Source of the DNA: Paracoccaceae bacterium
GTDB lineage: Bacteria; Pseudomonadota; Alphaproteobacteria; Rhodobacterales; Rhodobacteraceae
Direction of reading: 5' to 3'
NCBI GenBank assembly: GCA_028097405.1
Contig: JAOHEK010000001.1
Coordinates: forward strand, 62,001-126,000
Length of the DNA stretch: 64,000 nt
Both the position numbers and the translations under genes were made by a program. Below the pieces are notes generated by a model. That model did no database searches, was not told where the DNA came from, and saw only the letters and a list, made by a program, of their open reading frames with translations. Below, one piece after another: positions 1 through 8,998 of the stretch. How positions within the stretch are numbered: position 1 is the first letter of the stretch; the number at the start of each line of letters is the position of its first letter.

Positions 1-161
1 ACGATCAGACCTGAAACCTCGACGCAACATAATGAAGGCAGAGTCTACTCTGTCAAAGGACCAAATATGACCATTCCAATATGGCCGGGCAACGCAAGCA
101 TAACACAAGCTTGCGCCTGCTTAGCCTTCAAGGAAGGGGCGTCAGCTTGAGCAATCATAAT

Positions 162-986
162 ATGCACCCCACACCCTTAGCTTTAACCATTGCGCCAGCG
201 CATTCCTACGAAACCGTCCGGCTAATAAGGGGTTTAGTCGCGTTTATGACTGGGGCGTTTTTGCTACTTTCATTCCCTGTTCATGGTCAAAGCACATCGC
301 CTTCTTTACCGAAAAATGCACAAGCGAAAAGCTATGGTGACGGGTGGGAATGCATCCTTGGGTACCGAGAAGCTGACCGTGGATGCGTTGAGATTGAGGT
401 GCCAGATAATGCTTATGTGACCGACCGTTCCTATGGCGCGGGATGGGAATGCTTGCATGGGTTTCAGGAAACTGGCGATGAAACTTGCACTGAAGTGACG
501 GTTCCCATCGGCGGCTATCTGGATTCGACCGGTCGACGGTGGGAGTGCGAAAGAGGATATGAACGTGTCGGAGACTCTTGTGAAAAAATTGCCCTACCTG
601 AAAACGCTTATCTAACGGATGATTCCTATGGGCCAAAATGGCACTGTCGTCGCGGTTTTTTTGCCAATGGCGATGTCTGTTCAGAAATTGAAATTCCAGA
701 AAACGCATACCTGAATTCAACACGCCGTGGGCACCCTTGGATCTGCGATCGTGGCTTTATTGAAAAATCAGGCGCTTGTGAAGCAATTGAAATCCCCGAT
801 AATGGGTATTTTACCGACGCGACCCATGGCAACCGTTGGAAATGTGAACGCGGTTTCTTTGTAGCCGGTAGCCGTTGCCTGCCCGTCGCCATTCCTGCCA
901 ATGCTCATCTTGCACGGTCCGGTAATCGTTGGGAATGTCACCGGAATTTTCAGAAAGTGAAGGATGCCTGCATTCTAAATAGGTAA
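162..986 (+). CDS. Secreted cysteine-repeat protein, unknown function
   Basis: The reading frame is open from an ATG at 81. The ATG at 162 (or 246) gives a better signal peptide: a basic stretch, then a hydrophobic run ending in FPVHGQ, so cleavage and export are likely. From about nt 345 the mature protein is almost entirely seven repeats of about 33 residues. Each has the pattern WxCxxGF, four to six residues, C, then I-x-IP-x-NAYL. The last repeat stops after its second Cys. Each unit carries one Cys pair, so a rod of small disulfide-closed modules is likely in the periplasm or outside the cell. I recognise no catalytic motif. It stands alone, 73 bp before the DUF1611 gene. Coding is well supported by the repeat; function is unknown. 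Confidence 0.75.
   Translation: MHPTPLALTIAPAHSYETVRLIRGLVAFMTGAFLLLSFPVHGQSTSPSLPKNAQAKSYGDGWECILGYREADRGCVEIEVPDNAYVTDRSYGAGWECLHGFQETGDETCTEVTVPIGGYLDSTGRRWECERGYERVGDSCEKIALPENAYLTDDSYGPKWHCRRGFFANGDVCSEIEIPENAYLNSTRRGHPWICDRGFIEKSGACEAIEIPDNGYFTDATHGNRWKCERGFFVAGSRCLPVAIPANAHLARSGNRWECHRNFQKVKDACILNR
345..983 (+). repeat. Seven tandem ~33-residue Cys-pair repeats within the CDS
   Basis: Units begin at each WxC and measure about 33, 32, 33, 33, 33, 31 and 18 residues, the last being a truncated copy. Invariant positions are W, two Cys about 11-12 residues apart, and (except in the last unit) an IP/VP/LP step before NAY-like residues. The DNA copies have diverged, so the array is old. Confidence 0.8.
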
Positions 987-1059
987 GCTTCAATTCTTGG
1001 CGCGCTTCAAAGTCTGCGCTGTAAGCAGTGAAAATTTCTCAATTCACTTAAAGGAAAAA

Positions 1060-2244
1060 ATGGAAAACGAACTATTGGCCTCAGACACCATTCGGCGAAG
1101 TATCAAAGGTGCCCAAGCACCACCATCAAATCAAAATACTCAACACAAGACAATTGCGACCGCGCCAACAGCAATTGTGTATTGCGAAGGTAATTTCGCC
1201 AAAATCGATGGAAAAACAGCAAACGGTCTTGTTCGGTATTCACAGGCATATCGCATCGTTTCTGTAATTGACGCCGCGCATGATGGATCTGATAGCGGTC
1301 AGGTTCTCGATGGGATCGAAAATCAAATTCCGATCTTTGCCACCTTAGATGCAGCAGTCTCAAACCAACCAACGGTTCCAAAAACATTCATTTTCGGAAT
1401 GGCGCCATCAACCGGCAGACTATCCCCCACGGATCGAAGCGTCGTATTAAGCGCGATCGCACACGGCATGAATATCGTCAGCGGATTGCATGAATACCTA
1501 AGCGATGATGCCGAAATCTCTGGCGCCGCCCTTTTACGAAACGTCACGATCCGCGACATTCGCAAACCCCGTCCTAGCAAAGACATGCGCCTATTCGATG
1601 GAAGCGTCGCAGACGTGAAAGCGGTTCGTATCGCCGTTTTGGGCACGGATTGCGCGATTGGAAAACGGACGACGGCGACAGTTTTAGAAGGCGCATTAAA
1701 CGCACTGGGCATTAAAACCGTTCTGATCGGAACCGGCCAAACGGGCTTGATGCAAGGCGCGAAATACGGTGTCGCCATGGATGCTGTACCGCCTCAATTC
1801 TGCTGTGGCGAGCTTGAGCGCGCGATTGTCGCCGCCTCCAAAACGGAAAACCCCGATGTCATTTTGATCGAAGGTCAGGGTGCTTTAAGCCATCCGGCGT
1901 TCTGCACATCCGCATTTATTCTGCGCGGCAGCCAACCCGATGGGGTGATCCTTCAGCATGCGCCTAAACGCGCGCACAGATGTGATTTTCCTAATATGCC
2001 AATGCCCGATCCTGCGACCGAGATTAGATTGATCGAAAGCTTTGCAGATACCAAAGTGATTGGCGTGACACTAAACCACGAAGGCATGTCCGAAGCAGGA
2101 ACCATGGCGGCCATAAAGGACTATTCCATTCGGTTAGGCTTGCCCGTCGCTGATGCTTTGATAAGCGCCTCTGATGATGTGGTGGCGCCGGTTCTTACGG
2201 CTTTTCCGAAGCTTGTTTCATCATCATGCGAGGCCGCTGAATGA
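1060..2244 (+). CDS. DUF1611 family protein (DgcN-like, P-loop)
   Basis: The protein matches the DUF1611 family in length (about 394 aa) and in its central P-loop-like segment, VLGTDCAIGKRTTA, followed by a C-terminal half containing EGQGAL and an RAHRCDFP stretch. The family includes DgcN, reported as a D-glutamate N-acetyltransferase in D-amino-acid catabolism; the activity of this member is not shown. The frame is open from 997, but ATG 1060 is preceded by AAAGGAAAAA and is the better start. Its stop overlaps the racemase start by 4 bp (ATGA), so the two are translationally coupled. The pairing with a PLP racemase suggests metabolism of a D- or N-modified amino acid. Confidence 0.8.
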   Translation: MENELLASDTIRRSIKGAQAPPSNQNTQHKTIATAPTAIVYCEGNFAKIDGKTANGLVRYSQAYRIVSVIDAAHDGSDSGQVLDGIENQIPIFATLDAAVSNQPTVPKTFIFGMAPSTGRLSPTDRSVVLSAIAHGMNIVSGLHEYLSDDAEISGAALLRNVTIRDIRKPRPSKDMRLFDGSVADVKAVRIAVLGTDCAIGKRTTATVLEGALNALGIKTVLIGTGQTGLMQGAKYGVAMDAVPPQFCCGELERAIVAASKTENPDVILIEGQGALSHPAFCTSAFILRGSQPDGVILQHAPKRAHRCDFPNMPMPDPATEIRLIESFADTKVIGVTLNHEGMSEAGTMAAIKDYSIRLGLPVADALISASDDVVAPVLTAFPKLVSSSCEAAE

Positions 2245-3356
2245 CAGCGCCACGGATCGAAATTGACCTAAAAAAGATCCAGCATAATACCGATTGTCTG
2301 GTAAAACGCCTTAAATCGCGCGGCATCAGCGTGGTTGGCGTGACCAAAGCGGTTGCAGGCGATCCGGGCGTTGCTAACGCTATGCTTGATGGTGGCGCGA
2401 TTGGTCTTGCAGAGGCACGTATCGGTAACGTGGAACGATTGCGCGAGGCAGGTTTCACCTGCCCAATCTCGATGATCCGCACCCCGATGCTAAGCCAAAC
2501 GGACCAGGTCGTTCGGAACTGCGAAACAAGCTACAACACTGAGATTTCGGTGATAAACGGCCTCGCCGAGGCTGCAATTCGGGCCAATGTCATCCACAAT
2601 ATCATCTTAATGGTTGAAATGGGCGACATGCGCGAAGGCATATTGCCCGAAGAACTGGTCGCAGTAGCGCTGCAAGTCCTGAATATGCCGGGTGTTGCGC
2701 TGGTTGGGATCGGGGCGAATTTCGCATGTCTGAATGGCGAGGCGGCCGATGCAACCGCGGTTGCCAAATTGACGGCATTGGCGAACGAAGTCGAAGTCCA
2801 TTGTGGGGCAATCATCGAAACCTTGTCTGGCGGAAATTCGGCGAACCTTCCCAGCGTTCTTGGAAAAGAACCCATCGGCCGCATCAATAACTTGCGAATT
2901 GGTGAAGCGATCCTATTGGGTGTTGATCCGGTTTCGGGGCATCAAATTGATGGACTTTATACAGACGCATTCAAGCTAACTGCCGAGATTATCGAAACAC
3001 AGTCTAAACCAGAAGCCACGCCATTCGTTACGCCTGGCTTGGCGGAATTGCGGGTCGTACCTACACACAATCCGAACATTCGCTCCCTTCTGGGGGTTGG
3101 TTATCAGGACACGGATGTAACGGGACTAAGCATGCCATCCGGTGTCACATTGGTTGGTGGAACAAGCGATCACACGATCATCTCGACCACGCGCTCCGAC
3201 TTAAAGGTGGGACGCGAGATACATTTTGGTGTGAACTACGCGGCGCTGATGCGGGCGATGATTGCACCCGACATCGAAAAAGTGCTGGTCAGTGACAAGA
3301 CACGCTGCGCCCACGGATCGGTTACCCAGAACAAGCCTTCGCTGGCAGCGGTGTGA
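2241..3356 (+). CDS. Alanine/ornithine-racemase-like PLP enzyme
   Basis: This is an alanine racemase N-terminal (fold type III, TIM barrel) protein of 371 aa. Lys36 in VVGVTKAVAG is the expected Schiff-base lysine for PLP. The middle contains the family segments VEMGDMREG, GIGANFACLNG and SGGNSANLP, resembling the alanine/ornithine racemase (Orr-like) family rather than canonical Alr. It probably racemises or epimerises an amino acid in the cytoplasm; the substrate cannot be read from sequence. The ATG overlaps the DUF1611 stop, so the two form an operon. No third gene follows: the next 394 bp carry no convincing gene. Confidence 0.8.
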   Translation: MTAPRIEIDLKKIQHNTDCLVKRLKSRGISVVGVTKAVAGDPGVANAMLDGGAIGLAEARIGNVERLREAGFTCPISMIRTPMLSQTDQVVRNCETSYNTEISVINGLAEAAIRANVIHNIILMVEMGDMREGILPEELVAVALQVLNMPGVALVGIGANFACLNGEAADATAVAKLTALANEVEVHCGAIIETLSGGNSANLPSVLGKEPIGRINNLRIGEAILLGVDPVSGHQIDGLYTDAFKLTAEIIETQSKPEATPFVTPGLAELRVVPTHNPNIRSLLGVGYQDTDVTGLSMPSGVTLVGGTSDHTIISTTRSDLKVGREIHFGVNYAALMRAMIAPDIEKVLVSDKTRCAHGSVTQNKPSLAAV

Positions 3357-3750
3357 CCTAAGATGCCTAAATTTCCAATTGCTGAGGTCGCGCAGGATCT
3401 TCTTGCGCCAGCCACGGCCGACTTTGCCAAAAACGCGCCCCTGTCTGCGCTGCACCCTTGCCTTTGAAAGCACTGGCTTTGGAGATCGCATTTGCCGACG
3501 TTGTAAAGGAACCCGGGCGTGGCGAAATGGCGTGGCGACGACCTATAGCGCGTCTCGACGACGCTAATTTTGGCCTATTCAAGGGATTGCTGACGACATG
3601 CCCTAGTAATCAGACGGCAAAACGTCTATCTAGGGCTGGCAAAGCATCATCCTACGACCCTCTGTTTCCTAACGGCCTCAGTTGATCATACGACGACACT
3701 GAGCCGAGTCATCACGTTTTGTGGATGACATTCAAATAGGAGACATCACG
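3357..3750. other. Intergenic region before cspA
   Basis: No convincing gene. A 34-codon reading frame starts at 3364 and a further open frame runs to about 3685, but neither has a clear ribosome site or recognisable motif. The region holds the hairpin at 3600-3636 and presumably the promoter and leader of the cold-shock gene. Confidence 0.6.
3600..3636 (+). promoter_or_regulatory. Two-tier hairpin upstream of cspA
   Basis: GCCCTAG (3600-3606) pairs with CTAGGGC (3630-3636), and inside it AGACG (3612-3616) pairs with CGTCT (3623-3627) around a GCAAAA loop. All 12 pairs are Watson-Crick. No T-run follows, so it is not an obvious terminator. It lies 115 nt before the CspA start and could be part of the cold-shock leader or the end of an upstream transcript. 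Confidence 0.5.
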
Positions 3751-3957
3751 ATGGCTAATGGCACCGTGAAATGGTTCAACACTCAAAAAGGCTTCGGCTT
3801 TATCGCACCTGAGCAAGGATCTAAGGACATTTTCGTTCATATCTCTGCTCTTGAGCAGGCTGGTATTCAGCAACTTGACGACGGTCAGGCCGTAACCTTC
3901 GATATCGAAGCTGGCCGTGACGGACGTGAGTCTGCAAGCAATCTCGCACTGGTTTAA
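3751..3957 (+). CDS. cspA: CspA-family cold-shock protein
   Basis: A 68-aa single cold-shock domain with both RNA-binding motifs, KGFGFI (RNP1) and DIFVHIS (RNP2), and the usual GTVKWFN start. It should bind single-stranded RNA or DNA in the cytoplasm as an RNA chaperone. The ATG at 3751 follows AGGAGA by a normal distance; the in-frame upstream extension is not conserved in the family. It is a single-gene unit with a long upstream non-coding region and a stem-loop downstream. Which csp paralogue it is cannot be decided. Confidence 0.95.
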   Translation: MANGTVKWFNTQKGFGFIAPEQGSKDIFVHISALEQAGIQQLDDGQAVTFDIEAGRDGRESASNLALV

Positions 3958-3984
3958 GGCCACGCCTGATTGACCAAAAATCGC

Positions 3985-4014
3985 GGGTGCAGCCTTCGGG
4001 CCGCGCTCGCACCC
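3985..4014 (+). terminator. Stem-loop downstream of cspA
   Basis: GGGTGC (3985-3990) pairs with GCACCC (4009-4014); AGC/GCT extends the stem past one bulged base. The run after it (TTCGTT) is only weakly T-rich, so termination is likely but not certain. Confidence 0.45.
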
Positions 4015-4253
4015 TTCGTTAAGACAGTTATAGGACCTTCGGTCGCATTCGACACCTGCCCCGAAAATCCTGCACGAATTCCCTCAATCAAATACGCCTG
4101 TCCAAATACGTCTGGCTTCGATGCCCCCTGACCTAATCATGTGGCCGCTGGGGATCATAGCCGTCGTAAATTCTTTCCGTTAGCGGCACCATAATTGACA
4201 GATGCACCGCACTTGCCTCAGATCAACCTCAGCATTTTTTAAAGAGGGTTATC

Positions 4254-5138
4254 ATGACCAATGGCAAGCAAGCCGACCAGATGCGGTCGGGCAAAGGTTT
4301 CGTTGCAGCACTGGACCAGTCGGGTGGGTCAACGCCAAAGGCGCTGAAGCTCTATGGGATCGACGAAAGCCGTTATAGTTCGGACGCCGAGATGTTCGAT
4401 ATGATCCATGCCATGCGTGCGAGGATCGCGCGCGCGCCAGACTTTACCGGCGAGAAGGTCGTCGGAGCCATCCTGTTCGAAATGACCATGGATCGCGTCT
4501 TTGAAGGCAAACCGACCGCGGCCTATCTTTGGGAAGACCGTGGCGTCGTGCCTTTCTTGAAGTGCGACAAGGGCTTGGAAGACGAAGCGAATGGCGTTCA
4601 GTTGATGAAAGATATGGGCGATCTGGATGGGTTGCTGGCCCGGGCCAAGTCGCTTGGTGTGTTCGGGACCAAAATGCGCTCGACGATCAATGGCGCCAAT
4701 GCAACCGGTATCGCAGCCAACGTGGCGCAGCAGTTCAAGATCGGGAACCAAATCCTAGGCCATGGTCTGATGCCGATGCTTGAGCCCGAGGTGAACATCA
4801 CAATCTCGGACAAAGCCGAGGCCGAAGCGATCCTGCGCGACGAATTGATGAAGAACCTTGATGCGATGGACCAAGAGGTGATGCTGAAGTTGTCGCTGCC
4901 GTCCGAGGCTAATTTCTACGCCGATTGCATTGCGCATAAGAACTGCATGCGTGTTGTGGCGCTGTCGGGCGGGTATTCTCGTAACGACGCGAACCAGAAG
5001 TTGGCCCAGAACCATGGTATGATCGCAAGCTTCAGCCGCGCTTTGACCGAAGGCTTAAGTGACGCGCAATCGGATGCCGAGTTCAATGCCATGATCGGCG
5101 CGACGATTGACAGCATTTACGCGGCTTCGATCACGTAA
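4254..5138 (+). CDS. Class I fructose-bisphosphate aldolase
   Basis: The 294-aa product fits the short bacterial class I fructose-bisphosphate aldolase family: an N-terminal KGFVAALDQSGGSTPKAL, PFLKCDKG at about residue 100, FGTKMRS at about 137-143, and LKLSLP with Lys212 as the expected Schiff-base lysine. It cleaves fructose 1,6-bisphosphate to DHAP and glyceraldehyde 3-phosphate, or runs in reverse for gluconeogenesis. AGAGGG precedes the ATG. It stands alone between cspA and a leftward hydrolase. A weak sigma70-like TTGACA lies at 4195-4200, but I see no good -10 box. Confidence 0.9.
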   Translation: MTNGKQADQMRSGKGFVAALDQSGGSTPKALKLYGIDESRYSSDAEMFDMIHAMRARIARAPDFTGEKVVGAILFEMTMDRVFEGKPTAAYLWEDRGVVPFLKCDKGLEDEANGVQLMKDMGDLDGLLARAKSLGVFGTKMRSTINGANATGIAANVAQQFKIGNQILGHGLMPMLEPEVNITISDKAEAEAILRDELMKNLDAMDQEVMLKLSLPSEANFYADCIAHKNCMRVVALSGGYSRNDANQKLAQNHGMIASFSRALTEGLSDAQSDAEFNAMIGATIDSIYAASIT

Positions 5139-5289
5139 AGCTTGGGGGTGGTGTAATCCGCTTTCGCAATGCCACCAAGGGAGAGCTTGGGTAAGGTTTC
5201 TAAGGACTTTCGTCTGCCGGTGGACCGCGCGTTTGGCTTACTTGCCACGATTATCCTTGTCGTGACGTCGATCTAGAGCCGTCTTGGTC

Positions 5290-6300
5290 TTAGGTCGCCG
5301 TTGCGCGGGCGGTTGGGATGATCACGCCTTCGATCAACTGCATCAGGTCGCCGAAATAGCCACCGCTTCGTGCAGGACGTGTTGGATCCGACGTGATCGC
5401 GATGGTCAGCCCAAGGTCTGGCACAATACAGATGATCTGCCCGCCATAGCCGCGCCCCAACGCATAATTGGTTGCGCCTTCGCGCCCCAGAAACCAGCCA
5501 TAGCCGTAACCAAGGCCCGAAAATAGCGAGCGCGTCACCGACACAAGCGAACGGTTGACCCAATCCTCGCTGAGCACTTGGGTTTCGTTCCATCGCCCAC
5601 CGTTCCGGTACATCTCGCCGAAACGCACCATCGCGGGCAGGTTAAGGGCCATTTCGTTGCCGCCAAGGTATCGCCCTTGTGGATCGCGGGTCCATGCAGG
5701 GATGTCGATGCCCAAGGGCGCGCCCAAGCGTTTGCGAGCAAGCGACAATAAGCTGTCGCCCGAAACCTCCGCCAAGACCGCGCCCAGAACATGGAACGAG
5801 CCCGTCGAATACAGCATACGTGTGCCGGGTTCGGTGACGAAGGGGCGCGACAGGGCATTGGCAACCCAGTTGCTGCTGCTGACCCAGCCCCCGTAATTAG
5901 CGCCCGAGGTGCGCTCAAGACCGGCCTGCATGGTGATCAGGTTTTCCATTGTGATCGACGCGACCTTCGGATCGGCTTGCGCCGGGATCAGCTTTGGTGC
6001 CAGATCGCCAAGGGTCGCTTGGATCGACGGGATTTCACCACGATCAATTGCCGCACCGGTCAACGCCGCCACGATGGTTTTGGACACTGATTTGATCGGA
6101 ACCGCACGATTCAAGCCCGGCCCACGAAAGGCCTCGGACAGTACTGGGTGGCCGTCCCTTTGGATCACCAGTGCATGGCATTGATCCAACGCGCGCGCCT
6201 TTGCGGCAACGCCCTGCCACCCGGCAGTTTGCGCCGACGAGGGAAGTGCGGCGAAAGCACAGGCGCTGCCGACAAATGTGCGGCGTTTCAGATCGGGCAT
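5290..6300 (-). CDS. Tat-exported serine hydrolase (class C beta-lactamase fold)
   Basis: The protein begins MPDLKRRTFVGSACAFAAL, a twin-arginine-type signal, so it is probably folded before export to the periplasm. SVSK near residue 70 supplies the serine and lysine of the SxxK motif, and YSTGSF is a YxN-like segment. The C-terminal GYGGQ replaces the usual HTG/KTG box. It belongs to the beta-lactamase-related serine hydrolases, which include esterases, D-aminopeptidases and 6-aminohexanoate-dimer hydrolases, so the substrate is open. At 336 aa it is full length. It may be co-transcribed with the esterase gene upstream on the same strand (112-bp gap). Confidence 0.8.
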   Translation of the reverse strand: MPDLKRRTFVGSACAFAALPSSAQTAGWQGVAAKARALDQCHALVIQRDGHPVLSEAFRGPGLNRAVPIKSVSKTIVAALTGAAIDRGEIPSIQATLGDLAPKLIPAQADPKVASITMENLITMQAGLERTSGANYGGWVSSSNWVANALSRPFVTEPGTRMLYSTGSFHVLGAVLAEVSGDSLLSLARKRLGAPLGIDIPAWTRDPQGRYLGGNEMALNLPAMVRFGEMYRNGGRWNETQVLSEDWVNRSLVSVTRSLFSGLGYGYGWFLGREGATNYALGRGYGGQIICIVPDLGLTIAITSDPTRPARSGGYFGDLMQLIEGVIIPTARATAT

Positions 6301-6412
6301 CGAGCGTCCTTTCGATTTGTCATCTACTTATCCCGTCTGGAGCCGCTGACCATTCAGTTTATTGTGATGGATCTAAGTAATGCCCGCCAATCGGGCACGT
6401 CTTTTGGACAGG

Positions 6413-7090
6413 CTATGTCAGCAACAGCTTTTGAAGCGTAGAAACATCGTTTTGTAAAATGCCGTGCATTTTTCCCGGACTGACATCGACCGTCACCTTT
6501 GCACCCATCTTGCGCAAGACGTCCGCGCTGTGGCGAACCCGCGCAATCGGGATCAAAGGGTCTTCCGCATGTGCGCCCATGTGAATAGGCACAGAACTAA
6601 GGTTGCCGTCATAGTCGAACCGCTTTGGGACATGGCCATTAAGCGTATCACGTGGTGCTTCGTCGGTATCGGCACTGCCGATCAAACCACCCGACATAGC
6701 AACAATGCCGTGCCAAGGGCATGGGCGGCGCGCGGCCAGCTCTAAAATCAGACATGCACCTTGACTAAATCCTGTTAAAACAATGCGTTCTGGTCCAATT
6801 CCCATACCAGAGAGATCATCAAGAACCGCCAAAAACCGAGCCAAAGCCGAGCTCAATCCAGGTTCGTTCCGTGCCAAGGGCGCCAGAAACGATGCCGCCA
6901 ACCATGAACCGCGAACGGCGTCGGGCGCAATCCATGCCACGTCTTGGGCGTCCACCTGATCAGCAACCCGCAGGATATCGCCCGCCGAGCCATAACGCCC
7001 ATGTGCCGCCAGAACGACCAGCTTCGCGCTTTCCAAGGGCGCTGAGGCATACTGCAGCTTGCAGTCACGGTGCGGATCGTCTGTCGTCAA
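6413..7090 (-). CDS. Phospholipase/carboxylesterase-family alpha/beta hydrolase
   Basis: A 225-aa alpha/beta hydrolase of the phospholipase/carboxylesterase (YpfH-like) type, with LTGFSQGAC as nucleophile elbow, AHGRYGSAGD as oxyanion segment, an aspartate in HAEDPLIP and a C-terminal KMHG histidine. It should hydrolyse small carboxylic esters in the cytoplasm; no signal peptide is visible. The only start giving full length is TTG at 7090, and I see no good ribosome site, so the N-terminus is uncertain. The next gene to the right is divergent. Confidence 0.75.
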   Translation of the reverse strand: MTTDDPHRDCKLQYASAPLESAKLVVLAAHGRYGSAGDILRVADQVDAQDVAWIAPDAVRGSWLAASFLAPLARNEPGLSSALARFLAVLDDLSGMGIGPERIVLTGFSQGACLILELAARRPCPWHGIVAMSGGLIGSADTDEAPRDTLNGHVPKRFDYDGNLSSVPIHMGAHAEDPLIPIARVRHSADVLRKMGAKVTVDVSPGKMHGILQNDVSTLQKLLLT

Positions 7091-7315
7091 GGGGTTGGTT
7101 GCTCACTCAATCTAGCCATTCAGGACTGTATCGCACCACGTCTGTCCCATGTCAGGAATTTCTTAAAGTTCGGCCGGTAAAAAGCCCTTTTCCCTTGGAA
7201 AGGATTGCTACAAATGACGCCGCCGATGAACAGGCCAAGGCCGTTCGCATGCCAAGAACACCTGCCCCGTTTCGATAGCCCAAAAGACGCACTTGTTGAT
7301 AAAAAGTTCTAGCAG

Positions 7316-8998
7316 GTGGAACTGAATAGAAATTCTCGCTTAGGTTGTTTCGATATGAAGACCAAACAACCGAATAAGCCCGCCGTTGCCGCTGGCCACG
7401 AGCTTGCTGCGCAGATTGCTTGGGACGTCCTTCAGTCGGGCGGCAATGCTGTAGATGCGGGTGTCGCTGGAGTTATGGCGCTTTCGGTGCTGCATTCCGA
7501 ACAGGTCCAATTTGGCGGCATCGCGCCAATGCTGGTGCGCCCCCCCGCAGGCGAGGTATTTGCCATTGATGGTGTTGGGCGCTGGCCCATGGCGATCGAC
7601 CCCGAAGCTTTTGTCCGCGATCATGCCTCAAGAATCCCGCGTGGCATTCTGCGTACGGTAACACCTGCACTTCCGGCGGCCTGCATCGAAGCGCTTCGGC
7701 GTTTTGGAACATTCGGCTTTAGTGATCTTGCCACGCCCGCCATGTCGCTGGCCCAGAACGGATTTCCAGCACATCAGGATCTTTCGCTGATCTCGAAACG
7801 GTTTCAGCGCCACTACAGCGCGCAGCCAGAGAACGCCGATATTTGGTTGCCGAATGGCGCACCGATTGAGGTTGGCGATACCTTTCTGCAACCGGCCCTT
7901 GCCGCGACTTTGCAGCGATTGGTCGATGCCGACCGGCAAGCTGCCGCAAAGCAAGGGCGGGCGGCTGGTTTAGAAGCGGTTCGGCGTGAATTTTACGAAG
8001 GTGATATTGCGACGACAATGATCCGCCACGTGGAAAACCACGGCGGCGTTCTTAGTGCTGATGATTTGAAGAGCCATTGGGTGGAGGTCGAAGCACCTGT
8101 TTCGGGGCCTGTCGGTGAAGGCCGGTTGTATACGCCCGGGTCGGCAAGCCAAGGTCCGAGCCTGATCCAAGCGCTTCAGATCATGGAGCAGCTTTGCAAG
8201 GCAAAGCCGAAGATGGATCAGACCGAATATTTAGGCGCCATTCTTCGATCCGTTGAGCTGGCGATGGCGGATCGTGATCGGTTCTATGGTGACCGAGATT
8301 TCACAGATGTCCCGTTCGATCGGTTGCTGAACCCCGCCCATGCAAAAGAGCTGACCGCGTCGAGCGGGGCCAACTTTGCGCACTCCAATGTCGAAAATAC
8401 CGTACCGTCGCTTGATACATCGGTGATCGCGGTGCTGGACAAGGACGGAGGTCTGTTTGTCGCGACACCAAGCGATCAGTCCCACGATGCGCCTGCGGTT
8501 CCGGGGTTGGGATTTGTGATGTCCACACGCGGCGGGCAAAGCTTTGTCGATCAAAAACATCCGGCTTGCATCAGACCGGGCAAGCGTCCGCGCGCCAGTG
8601 CCAGCCCTTTCGTGTTCAAGGACCATGACGACCGGCTTGTCGCCGGTGGCGGCCCCGGTGCTGATCTGCTTATTCAGGCGGCAACCCAAGTGCTGGCGCA
8701 TCACTTGTTTAGTGATGTCCCACTGGCACAAGCGATTGAAGCGCCCCGCGTTTTCAATTTAGCGCCGCCGGGTTCAAGCGAACCGCACCTGTCATTTTCG
8801 GGCAAAGTCGCTGTCGAAGGCACGATGCCTAAGGCCACCTTCACAGCACTTGGTGAACTGGGATTTGGTGCTGTGTGGGACGACCCGAACAATGTCGGCA
8901 AGCCGTCGCTTTGCATGATCGAAGCCATCGCGACCACAGGTCAAACTTTTGCGCATGTTGATCCACGCCGGGCCGGTGGCGCGCGGGTTGGGACATGA
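7316..8998 (+). CDS. Divergent gamma-glutamyltransferase-like protein
   Basis: This has the Ntn-hydrolase gamma-glutamyltransferase layout: N-terminal SGGNAVDAGVA, FGGIAPMLV, GILRTVTPALPAA, a linker, then the small-subunit region. Thr368 (GTG numbering) in LDTSVIAVLD aligns with the catalytic, self-cleaving Thr of GGT (TTHLSVVD-like). The His and Ser two and four positions on are replaced by Val and Ala. A glycine loop AGGGPGAD sits where GGTs have GSPGG. No signal peptide is visible, unlike most GGTs, so it is probably cytoplasmic. Start may be GTG 7316 or ATG 7355. It is the first of four overlapping genes. It may cleave or transfer an acyl or glutamyl group on the pathway product. Confidence 0.8.
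   Translation: MELNRNSRLGCFDMKTKQPNKPAVAAGHELAAQIAWDVLQSGGNAVDAGVAGVMALSVLHSEQVQFGGIAPMLVRPPAGEVFAIDGVGRWPMAIDPEAFVRDHASRIPRGILRTVTPALPAACIEALRRFGTFGFSDLATPAMSLAQNGFPAHQDLSLISKRFQRHYSAQPENADIWLPNGAPIEVGDTFLQPALAATLQRLVDADRQAAAKQGRAAGLEAVRREFYEGDIATTMIRHVENHGGVLSADDLKSHWVEVEAPVSGPVGEGRLYTPGSASQGPSLIQALQIMEQLCKAKPKMDQTEYLGAILRSVELAMADRDRFYGDRDFTDVPFDRLLNPAHAKELTASSGANFAHSNVENTVPSLDTSVIAVLDKDGGLFVATPSDQSHDAPAVPGLGFVMSTRGGQSFVDQKHPACIRPGKRPRASASPFVFKDHDDRLVAGGGPGADLLIQAATQVLAHHLFSDVPLAQAIEAPRVFNLAPPGSSEPHLSFSGKVAVEGTMPKATFTALGELGFGAVWDDPNNVGKPSLCMIEAIATTGQTFAHVDPRRAGGARVGT

Noticed and set aside
3458-3685. 75-codon frame before cspA
   Set aside because: No ribosome site or family; its end overlaps the hairpin at 3600-3636.
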